In this document: positions 35,406-42,540 of the stretch, one piece after another
How positions within the stretch are numbered: the stretch's first letter is position 1
Layout: every line of letters starts with the position of its first letter
Origin: Kineothrix sp. MSJ-39
Lineage (GTDB): Bacteria > Bacillota > Clostridia > Lachnospirales > Lachnospiraceae
NCBI RefSeq assembly: GCF_018917935.1
Contig: NZ_JAHLPN010000014.1
Span: 1 to 64,000 of the forward strand
DNA: 64,000 bases
Reading direction: 5' to 3'
Translations under genes and position numbers: made by a program
Notes under the pieces: model-generated
What the model was told of the DNA's origin: nothing
The model's input: the letters and a program-made list of their open reading frames with translations, nothing else
Database searches by the model: none

Positions 35406-36889
35406 CCTTTGTCTGCATTTTCTTTTGTTACAAGCTGCAAGAAATCTTTGGAAAGGAACGTAAAGTGCAGTCTGTATCTGTTACCCTCCGCTTCCACGAT
35501 CTTGGCATATGCATTTTCCTGCGTATCAAGTACCAGCTCCACATCTGTGAATACATTGGGGTATTCCGCATTTTCCTGTGGCAGGATCTGCAATACAATT
35601 TCTTTGTCAGAAATAGCATGCACGCTTGCCCCAATGGCACTGCCCAGTATCTGCTTATCCAAAAGCACATACATACTGAGAATGCATCTGTCCTCCAGAA
35701 GCGTCATCGGAGTTTCCTGCTCCTGCACCAGACTGCAGCCATAAGTACCTGCAATGCCCGCGATCTCACAGACCGGAATTTTCTCCCGGATCCCTTTCAT
35801 GGCGATCTCAAAGCTGCGATGGAAGGTAACGATCTGCTCGATCGGTCTGAGCGTTTCCATCGATGCCAGAATCTGCCCGCCAACGCTGTAGCTTTCCACA
35901 CGGGAGCACAGATTAACCGCCTGCCCGATCACATTATAGCGCATCAGGCTTTCCGAACCGATATTGCCGATAAACACCTCTCCTGCGTGAATACCGATTC
36001 CCATTTCGATCGCGGGATATCCCTTTCCCTGATTGAAAGCATTGACATCGTGCATTTTATTCTGCATACAGATTGCTGCAGCAATGGCATCTGCCTGTGG
36101 GCATTCCGAAGCCAGTGGCGCACCAAATACTGCCAGAATCGCATCGCCGATAAACTCAATGACTGTTCCGCGATAGCTCTGGATGACCTCGGTCATTTCC
36201 CCCAGAAAACGGTTGATCATTTCAATGACAACTTCCGCAGGGAGTCTGTCTGATAATGAAGTAAAGCCGCGCAGATCCGCCATCATGACGGTAAGATACC
36301 GCTTCTGTCCACCGATCGCCGCACCCTCGGGATGTTCCAGGATCACCTGCACCACTTCATCGGAAAAATATTTGCCGAAGACCTGATGTAGCAGCTCATT
36401 TCTGGCTGCAAGCTGTTCGTTCAGCCGCTTGATCTCTTTTGCCGTGGCAAGCTCTACTGCCTGCTTCTGCAGAAGCTTTTCATAATTTCTGGTCATTTCG
36501 TGCTGCCATGCTGCCTTTTCCATACGGAGCAGTGCTGCATCGGAAAACGGAAGCACCAGAACGACCGTCCCACCAAGCTCATAGCATTCCTCATCCTTTT
36601 CCTGTGTTCTGCTCCCGCAAAGGAAAAAGACCGGAATACCTGCAAAGGCAGGCGCATTTTTGATGCGGGAAAGTGACGTAAAACCGTTTTTTTTGCCATC
36701 TTCATAATCGACCAGAAGAAGAGACGGCATTTCCACAGCATCTTCGCCGCCGAGATGCTCCATTGCTTTCTCTACTGCCGCATCAGAAAGCAGACAGACC
36801 GCACGCATACCCCCGCCCTGATTGATCTGCCTCTGTACCTGTACCAAAACTGTTCTGTTGCCGGACAATACCCAGATATTCTTCTTCAT
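35402..36889 (-). CDS. Class III nucleotide cyclase with receiver-like N-terminus
   Basis: This 495-residue protein has a degenerate receiver-like domain (about 1-125), a coiled coil (about 125-170), a class III cyclase domain (about 190-370) and an uncharacterised C-terminal domain of 120 residues. The metal-binding Asp205 (MADLRGF) and Asp249 (FIGDAIL) and the transition-state Asn326 and Arg330 (VNLCSR) are present, so it should be active. The base-recognition positions are Glu245 and Asn319. These fit neither the Lys/Asp-or-Thr of adenylate cyclases nor the Glu/Cys of guanylate cyclases, so the product is uncertain. It starts with a TAATG overlap on the TIR gene and overlaps the next gene by four bases. 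Confidence 0.85.
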   Translation of the reverse strand: MKKNIWVLSGNRTVLVQVQRQINQGGGMRAVCLLSDAAVEKAMEHLGGEDAVEMPSLLLVDYEDGKKNGFTSLSRIKNAPAFAGIPVFFLCGSRTQEKDEECYELGGTVVLVLPFSDAALLRMEKAAWQHEMTRNYEKLLQKQAVELATAKEIKRLNEQLAARNELLHQVFGKYFSDEVVQVILEHPEGAAIGGQKRYLTVMMADLRGFTSLSDRLPAEVVIEMINRFLGEMTEVIQSYRGTVIEFIGDAILAVFGAPLASECPQADAIAAAICMQNKMHDVNAFNQGKGYPAIEMGIGIHAGEVFIGNIGSESLMRYNVIGQAVNLCSRVESYSVGGQILASMETLRPIEQIVTFHRSFEIAMKGIREKIPVCEIAGIAGTYGCSLVQEQETPMTLLEDRCILSMYVLLDKQILGSAIGASVHAISDKEIVLQILPQENAEYPNVFTDVELVLDTQENAYAKIVEAEGNRYRLHFTFLSKDFLQLVTKENADKG

Positions 36890-37818
36890 TACCCTTTTCT
36901 CTCCGGTGATCCGAAATAATGGTATTTCTGATCGGTGCTTTTCTCTTTTCTCTGCTGCTCCTTGCACGCCTCACATAAATGCCCGGAACGGATCGGCATT
37001 CCGCATTTCTCACATTTCAGTCGGAAAGACGATCCAAGCGGTACTTCCAGTCTGTCATCCCAGAGGAAATATTCGATCGTTTTCCGGGGAATACCGGTTT
37101 CTCTTGCAATCGTCGTGATCTGGCTCGGCCCGTTCTCATCCAGAAAATTACGAATCGTCTGATAGGTGTCATAGCAGTATGTGCCGCACGTTCTGCACTT
37201 ATAGGTTCCGCGCGATACCATGACAAGCTCTCCCCCACAGTTTTCGCATACCACAGGGGTCTTATTCATCTTCAGGGCGTTCCCCCGCATTGCCTGCTTC
37301 AGATGTGGAGCAAGCCCCTCCTGCACCGGTCTTTTCTGTCTGCTGACAGGTTTCTTCTGCTCCTGCTTTTCGGACTGATCAGCCTGCTTTTCTGCCGCCG
37401 TGTCTGCCTGATCTGCCTGCAGCGATAACAGCGTATTCAGCCGTTCCCTCGTCATTCTGAATGCCTGCTCCGGGTTTTCTGCATAGGAGATCGTCTGCAC
37501 ATTATTCAGATAAAAACGGAACATATCGCTCAGGTCATCCTCTGTCAGCTTCAGTGGAACGATCGTCTTTCTGTCATTGATCGCACAGTCGATCTCCTTT
37601 TCCACCCAGATGGATTCCTGGGAATACGGGGAGATCACGAGCAGAAATACCTGACACTGCGCGATCGCACGCGGGATTTCACGGGCATAATTGGAGCCTG
37701 CCGGGATCATTTCCGGTGCTTTCCAGTAGCTGATACCGGCTTCCTTCAGCATCGCAACGATCTTTTCCACTATTTTACTGTCTTTGGAACTGTAACTGAT
37801 AAAAACCGATTCCTTCAC
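36889..37818 (-). CDS. TIR domain protein with two zinc ribbons and winged helix
   Basis: This is a 309-residue protein. Residues 1-130 are a TIR domain (SVFISYSSKD start; SPYSQESIWVEKEID), and Glu75 occupies the catalytic position of TIR NAD hydrolases such as SARM1. After a Gln/Glu/Lys linker come a zinc ribbon (Cys191, 194, 208, 211), a winged-helix-like segment (about 218-258) and a second zinc ribbon (Cys269, 272, 282, 285). The ribbon/winged-helix part recalls the YvyF flagellar-operon protein family. Bacterial TIR proteins often deplete NAD in phage defence; a DNA- or RNA-binding C-terminus is less usual. It is coupled to the downstream cyclase by a TAATG overlap. Confidence 0.85.
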   Translation of the reverse strand: MKESVFISYSSKDSKIVEKIVAMLKEAGISYWKAPEMIPAGSNYAREIPRAIAQCQVFLLVISPYSQESIWVEKEIDCAINDRKTIVPLKLTEDDLSDMFRFYLNNVQTISYAENPEQAFRMTRERLNTLLSLQADQADTAAEKQADQSEKQEQKKPVSRQKRPVQEGLAPHLKQAMRGNALKMNKTPVVCENCGGELVMVSRGTYKCRTCGTYCYDTYQTIRNFLDENGPSQITTIARETGIPRKTIEYFLWDDRLEVPLGSSFRLKCEKCGMPIRSGHLCEACKEQQRKEKSTDQKYHYFGSPERKG

Positions 37819-37834
37819 TTTCCAGGGCCTCCGA

Positions 37835-38821
37835 TCAAATTACTTTATTTCTTCCTGTCTTTTTCGCCTCGTACAGCTTTTCATCCGCACGTCTGACATT
37901 TTCTTCCACAGAGAGCATCTCGTCGATCTCTTCCACGCCGAACGACATGGTCACCCGGATCTCCTGCCCTTCATAACGACAGACCTCCTGCAGCATTTTC
38001 CGGCGGATCTCTTCTGCCACTTCTCTTGCCTGCCCGCGGTCTTTACCGCACAGAAGCAGGATAAATTCTTCGCCGCCCCAGCGGACAGTCTCATCATCCA
38101 GACCGACACTTTCTTTCAGGACTTCTGCCACATGCCCAAGCACCGCATCTCCCGCATTATGTCCATAGGTGTCGTTTACTTTCTTAAAATAATCGATATC
38201 TCCCATGACAATGGAATACGTCTTCTTCTGCCCGGAGAGGATCCGTGTGTGGAACGCCTCATACAGCCCGCTTCTGTTTTTCAGTCCGGTAAGCTGATCG
38301 AAAAAAGCTTTATTGTGCAGCAGATACGATTCCAGTGTCTTGGCACCGAAAACAGCAACGAGTGACAGTCTCTTGACATCCTTCTCATCAAAGGCGCAGT
38401 CGCCGTCCTCTCCCTGCTTATTGAGTGCCTGATAAGCACCCAGCATTTCGCCGTGCTCACTTGTGACCGGAATGCACAGGATCGACTTTGTGCGATAGCC
38501 CGTTTCCATATCTACTGCCGGATTAAAGCGGGAATCCTCATAAGGCTCATTCAGTACGACCGGGCGGTTTTCCTGCATTGTGACGCCGACAATTCCGGTA
38601 TTTTCCGGTACAACGATCCTCTCATTTCCGACTGCGGCAAGCGTCCAGTACTGGTGCGATTTGCGGTCCCAGAACCAGAAAGAGGCTCTGTCCGACTGCA
38701 CAAGCGTACGTCCCAGGTTTGTGAGGATCTCAATCGTACTTGTAAAATCTCTTTTTTCAAAGAGCTGGTTCATATAATAAAAGATGCTTTCCAATAATGC
38801 ATCTGCATTCTGATTCTTCAT
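37835..38821 (-). CDS. GAF-GGDEF diguanylate cyclase
   Basis: This 328-residue soluble protein has an N-terminal GAF sensor domain (about 20-165) and a C-terminal GGDEF domain (about 170-328) with an intact GGEEF active site (RWGGEEFILLL). It should make c-di-GMP from two GTP. The RxxD inhibitory site nine residues before the GG is absent (Gly instead of Arg), so product inhibition at that site is unlikely. It starts 1 base after the TIM-barrel gene stop and lies 16 bases before the TIR gene, inside the six-gene operon. Confidence 0.92.
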   Translation of the reverse strand: MKNQNADALLESIFYYMNQLFEKRDFTSTIEILTNLGRTLVQSDRASFWFWDRKSHQYWTLAAVGNERIVVPENTGIVGVTMQENRPVVLNEPYEDSRFNPAVDMETGYRTKSILCIPVTSEHGEMLGAYQALNKQGEDGDCAFDEKDVKRLSLVAVFGAKTLESYLLHNKAFFDQLTGLKNRSGLYEAFHTRILSGQKKTYSIVMGDIDYFKKVNDTYGHNAGDAVLGHVAEVLKESVGLDDETVRWGGEEFILLLCGKDRGQAREVAEEIRRKMLQEVCRYEGQEIRVTMSFGVEEIDEMLSVEENVRRADEKLYEAKKTGRNKVI

Positions 38822-38822
38822 A

Positions 38823-39596
38823 TTATTTCACTCCAAGCTGTATCAGATAATCAAGGGACTGCCTCTGCCAGTCCGGTCTGGTTGTCTCTATAAGCACAGT
38901 CAGACTGCTGAAGTATTTTTCGTAAAATACCGCAAACTTTTTCCAGTCTGTCACGCCGCTGCCAACGGCAAGATGCAGATCATGCTTTCCGTCATGATCG
39001 TTGATATGTACATGCCTGACATAAGGCGCCAGTGTTTCCACCCAGGTATCGATCTTTGTCCGGGAAAGAGACGCATGCGCATAATCCAGACAGACGCCGT
39101 AGTTCGGATACTTGTAAAGGCGCTCGGAGAGCATCCTTAGCATATCCGGGCTGTCATCAAACATATTTTCCATATAGATCGACAGATCCGGAAACTGCAA
39201 AAGCAGCTTTTCCACATAATCCCCGGTCATGGAAACTGCATTCTGTATATAAGACGGGGCATCCAAAAACGGATTGATATTGGTATGGAAGACCACACCT
39301 GCCACCTTTCCTCTTCTTGCCTGCTGCATGCTCTGCAGCATCCGCAGCTCGGAAACCTCCCGGATCTTCGGATCTGTACTGAACACCGTCACATCCAGAA
39401 AAGCACCATGCATTGTACAGACCGCAGGTCTTTGACAGGCATCATACTGCTGCCAGATCCCGTCAAGACTTGCCTCGTCTGACAACACAACCGGATCATA
39501 AAAGTCATTGTATTCAAAGCCCACCTGATAAGACTGCGCGATCTGACAATAGTCTGCCAGATTGTCCACCTTTGACACGATCAAAAACTGCCCCAT
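38823..39596 (-). CDS. Xylose isomerase-like TIM-barrel protein
   Basis: This 257-residue protein resembles AP_endonuc_2/sugar phosphate isomerase-epimerase proteins. Likely metal ligands are visible in IYMENMFD (Glu), CLDYAHAS (Asp, His), VHINDHDG (His, Asp) and LIETTRP (Glu). Known members isomerise sugars or cleave abasic DNA, and which applies here cannot be told. It is the first gene of the operon, after AAAGGGA and a possible promoter at 39643-39671. Confidence 0.75.
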   Translation of the reverse strand: MGQFLIVSKVDNLADYCQIAQSYQVGFEYNDFYDPVVLSDEASLDGIWQQYDACQRPAVCTMHGAFLDVTVFSTDPKIREVSELRMLQSMQQARRGKVAGVVFHTNINPFLDAPSYIQNAVSMTGDYVEKLLLQFPDLSIYMENMFDDSPDMLRMLSERLYKYPNYGVCLDYAHASLSRTKIDTWVETLAPYVRHVHINDHDGKHDLHLAVGSGVTDWKKFAVFYEKYFSSLTVLIETTRPDWQRQSLDYLIQLGVK

Positions 39597-39642
39597 CGTT
39601 TTCCCTTTCTACACGCGAAAAATTCCGAAATATATCAGTCCC

Positions 39643-39671
39643 AGTATAACACCTAACACGCACACGCACAA
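39643..39671 (-). promoter_or_regulatory. Candidate promoter of the TIR/cyclase operon
   Basis: TTGTGC (39666-39671) and TATACT (39643-39648) are 17 bases apart on the minus strand, about 45 bases before the first gene. The -10 box is good, the -35 box weak. Confidence 0.4.
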
Positions 39672-39683
39672 GATAAGCACATG

Positions 39684-39732
39684 AAAAAGGAGCTTTGCCG
39701 GGCAGATAAATGTACCGGCAAAACTCCTTCTC
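39684..39732 (-). terminator. Terminator of the ABC transporter operon
   Basis: AAGGAG..TTGCCGG/CCGGCAA..CTCCTT is followed by five T residues on the minus strand. It lies between the transporter genes and the TIR/cyclase operon, so the latter must have its own promoter. Confidence 0.8.
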
Positions 39733-39761
39733 TTATACTCTTTTATTTTATTTGCGCAAAT

Positions 39762-40508
39762 TCAGACCGTTGTATGAAAACGGTTCAGAAATTCCTTTGT
39801 CTGTTCCTGCTTTGCATGCTCAAAAATATCACTGCTCGAGCCTTCTTCCACGATCACGCCGTCCGCCATAAAGATGACCTTATCGGAAACTTCTTTTGCA
39901 AATGCCATTTCATGTGTGACAACAAGCATCGTCATGCCTTCTTTTGCGAGCTTAGACATTACGGACAACACTTCTCCGACCATCTGCGGATCCAGAGCAG
40001 AAGTCGGCTCATCAAATAAGAGCACTTCCGGTTCCATGGCAAGCGCACGCGCAATGGCAACACGCTGCTTCTGTCCGCCTGATAACTGTCTTGGTTTGGC
40101 ATTGATGTACTGCTCCATGCCAACCTTTTCCAGAAATTTGATTGCAAGCTCTTTGGCTTCCTTTTTGCTTTTCTTTGCAACGGTGACAGGTCCTGTCATG
40201 CAGTTCTCCAGCACCGTCATATTGGCAAACAGGTTAAAATTCTGAAAAACCATTCCCACATGTTCTCTGTAGGAAGGTATGTTCATTTTCGCATCCGTGA
40301 TATCTTTTCCGTGGTAGTAAATATTGCCGCCTGTCGGTGTTTCCAACAGGTTGACACAGCGCAGCAGTGTGGATTTTCCCGATCCGGAAGGTCCTATGAT
40401 GGAAATTGCCTCGCCTTTATTGACCGTAAAATCGATATCCCGCAAAACCTCATGTGTTCCGAAGGATTTTTCCAGATGAGAGATCTGCAGTACTTTTTCT
40501 GTATCCAT
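39762..40508 (-). CDS. Polar amino-acid ABC transporter ATPase (GlnQ-like)
   Basis: This 248-residue ABC ATPase has Walker [10 protein letters not shown] (about 38-46), the Q-loop QNFNLF, the signature LSGGQKQR, Walker [14 protein letters not shown] and the switch His in VVTHE. It powers uptake together with the permease and binding protein encoded just upstream. Its ATG overlaps the permease stop (TAATG). Substrate is a polar amino acid by family; the exact one is unknown. Confidence 0.95.
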   Translation of the reverse strand: MDTEKVLQISHLEKSFGTHEVLRDIDFTVNKGEAISIIGPSGSGKSTLLRCVNLLETPTGGNIYYHGKDITDAKMNIPSYREHVGMVFQNFNLFANMTVLENCMTGPVTVAKKSKKEAKELAIKFLEKVGMEQYINAKPRQLSGGQKQRVAIARALAMEPEVLLFDEPTSALDPQMVGEVLSVMSKLAKEGMTMLVVTHEMAFAKEVSDKVIFMADGVIVEEGSSSDIFEHAKQEQTKEFLNRFHTTV

Positions 40509-41293
40509 TATGCTCTCCCCCTTCCTGAAACACGCATCTGATTTCCGATATCCATGACATCCACCAGCTCGTAATTGTCATCACCGTCCAGCTTTCTTTC
40601 CCAGAGTGCCAGAAGTCTGGAGGATACAAGCGTCATCGTCAGATAAATACACATGACGATCGTAGCGGATTCAAAATAAGTGTATAAAGCACCAGCCACG
40701 CTTTTATGAACAAAGAACAGATCCACAATACTGATGACTGACAGGACTGAAGTATCCTTGATGTTGATGATAAAGTTATTGCCGATCTGCGGAATGATAT
40801 TCCGAAATGCCTGCGGTAGAATGACCTTGAGCATTGCCTGCACATGTGTCATACCGATTGCCTTTGCGCCTTCCATCTGTCCCGGATCAACGGAAATAAT
40901 ACCACCTCTGACCGATTCTGCCATGTAAGCACCGGTATTGATGGAAACAACCAGAAAAGCTGCCTGCCACATACCAAGCTGGATATTGCACATCTGTGAC
41001 AGCCCGAAATAAATGAAGACTGCCTGTACGATCATTGGTGTACCTCGGAAAATCTCCACATAGGCTTTCAGAATTACCTTGACAAGCCCCAGCAGAAACC
41101 GTTTGCCGATCCCATCCCGTTTTTTATCCACAGGTATCGTCTGTACAATACCGACCGCAAAGCCGATCACACAGCCGATCGCCGTGGAAACAAGTGCGAT
41201 CAGCAGTGTTGTGCCTGCCCCTTTTAAGTAGGAGATTCCATAGTTTTGTAAAATATAAATAATACGTTCAAAAAAGTTCATTTCGGAAATCAT
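40508..41293 (-). CDS. Polar amino-acid ABC transporter permease
   Basis: This 261-residue HisM/GlnP-type permease has about five membrane helices and the cytoplasmic EAA loop ([22 protein letters not shown]) that docks on the ATPase. FRGTPMIVQ is the typical family segment. AAAGGAG precedes the ATG. It lies 27 bases after the binding-protein gene. Confidence 0.95.
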   Translation of the reverse strand: MISEMNFFERIIYILQNYGISYLKGAGTTLLIALVSTAIGCVIGFAVGIVQTIPVDKKRDGIGKRFLLGLVKVILKAYVEIFRGTPMIVQAVFIYFGLSQMCNIQLGMWQAAFLVVSINTGAYMAESVRGGIISVDPGQMEGAKAIGMTHVQAMLKVILPQAFRNIIPQIGNNFIINIKDTSVLSVISIVDLFFVHKSVAGALYTYFESATIVMCIYLTMTLVSSRLLALWERKLDGDDNYELVDVMDIGNQMRVSGRGRA

Positions 41294-41320
41294 AATATTT
41301 CTCCTTTAAAGGCGATCCCC

Positions 41321-42229
41321 TTATTCAGACAATGGCTGAACAGAAATCGCATCATTCATCATGGCATCAAAATCATCTGTTGTCATCGTGGAAAGAACAG
41401 AGTTGATACCATCTAAAAGTTCGGTGTTTCCTTTCTTGACGGAAATGCCGATGTTGATCTCTTCCTCGGAAACCTGGAAGTTATCATCGGAATCCGTGAA
41501 GTCAAGCAGCTTCAGATCAGGATAAGCAACGACTGCTGCCTTTGCGGTTGGCATATCTGTCACTACAAGGTCTGTACGTGCGCTTTCCAGTGCAACCAGC
41601 ATCGCCGGAGCAGATTCCTGTGCAGGCTGGATATTGGCATCCTTGATCTGTGGCAGGCAGACATCATACCATACCGTACCAAGCTGCGAAGTACAGGTTG
41701 CACCTGCAAGATCTGCAACGCCCTTGGCATCCGCATACTGTCCGTCACTCTTTACCAGACCGACAATAGAAGCATAATAATATGGCTCTGAGAAATCTAC
41801 CATCTGCAGACGTTCTGATGTAATAGACTGTCCTGCAATGACGCAGTCAACTGTTCCTGACTGTACAGCCGGTACTAAAGAATCCCAGTCCAGCTTGACG
41901 ATCTGAAGCTCATAACCAAGTGCATCTGCAATTTTCTTTGCCATCATGACATCATAACCATATGCATAATCGGAGCTGTCGTTGATCTTTACCGCACCGT
42001 TGGAATCATCTGCCTGTGTCCAGTTATATGGAGCATAACCACATTCCATTGCGACCTTTAATACTTTCTTTTCTGCGCTGCTGCCTTCTGCCGCATCTGT
42101 AGCTGCATCCGTTGCCGCATCTGTGCTTTCTGCTGCTGCACTCGTATCTGCCTCTTTGCTGCTTCCGCAGGCTGTCAGCATTGCTGCTGTCATAACAGCC
42201 AATAATAAACCAAGTACTTTCTTTTTCAT
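41321..42229 (-). CDS. Amino-acid ABC transporter substrate-binding lipoprotein
   Basis: This 302-residue extracellular lipoprotein has a signal peptide with lipobox LTAC followed by a Ser/Ala/Asp-rich tether. The SBP_bac_3 domain (about 55-302) shows WTQADD, YGYDVMMAKKIADALGYEL and DCVIAGQSITSERLQMVDFSEPYY split over the usual ligand-binding loops. It captures a polar amino acid for the permease. The ATG at 42229 follows GAAGGAGG; the longer frame is spurious. Confidence 0.95.
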   Translation of the reverse strand: MKKKVLGLLLAVMTAAMLTACGSSKEADTSAAAESTDAATDAATDAAEGSSAEKKVLKVAMECGYAPYNWTQADDSNGAVKINDSSDYAYGYDVMMAKKIADALGYELQIVKLDWDSLVPAVQSGTVDCVIAGQSITSERLQMVDFSEPYYYASIVGLVKSDGQYADAKGVADLAGATCTSQLGTVWYDVCLPQIKDANIQPAQESAPAMLVALESARTDLVVTDMPTAKAAVVAYPDLKLLDFTDSDDNFQVSEEEINIGISVKKGNTELLDGINSVLSTMTTDDFDAMMNDAISVQPLSE

Positions 42230-42283
42230 AATTTTCCTCCTTCTTGCGCAAATCTGCATCTAAATGAACTCACTACTCGAAAA

Positions 42284-42416
42284 TCATGCTGCTTTCGCAG
42301 CATCCGCACTTCGTGCTCTGGATTTTCTCGTTGTACGCTCGGGTGAACACTTCTATAACCTGCTACGCAGGTTATTTCGCCGTACATTTGCTACGCAAAT
42401 ATACGACAATGCTTGA
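42284..42416. repeat. Intergenic hairpin cluster, family 1
   Basis: Tandem hairpins: CGAAAATC/GATTTTCTCG enclosing ATGCTGC/GCAGCAT and GCAC-TTC-GTGC, then ATAACCTGC/GCAGGTTAT and CGTACATTTGC/GCAAATATACG. The last is the counterpart of CGCACATTTGC/GCAAACATGCG at 25869-25996; a T-A pair there is replaced by C-G, and ACAA(T/G)GCT follows in both. Confidence 0.6.
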
Positions 42417-42435
42417 TTTCCTTCCTCGCTACAAA

Positions 42436-42469
42436 AAAGAGGAAACTCCCCTAAGGGAATTTCCTCTTT
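42436..42469 (-). terminator. Terminator of hybrid kinase gene
   Basis: AAAGAGGAAATTCCC/GGGAGTTTCCTCTTT with a short loop and T-run follows the kinase stop codon by 70 bases on the minus strand. Confidence 0.8.
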
Positions 42470-42540
42470 GAAATTCATTTTATACTTTATGCGCTTTTGT
42501 TTCCATAGTGTATCATATATTGTCTGAAAATACAAGCCTC

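Noticed and set aside
35402-37818. A standard Pycsar system
   Set aside because: The TIR protein has no cyclic-nucleotide-binding domain and the operon has four additional genes, so the label would go beyond the evidence.
39609-39680. A 23-residue hydrophobic peptide (GTG start) upstream of the TIM-barrel gene
   Set aside because: It overlaps the likely promoter of the operon and has no ribosome site, so the open frame is probably chance.
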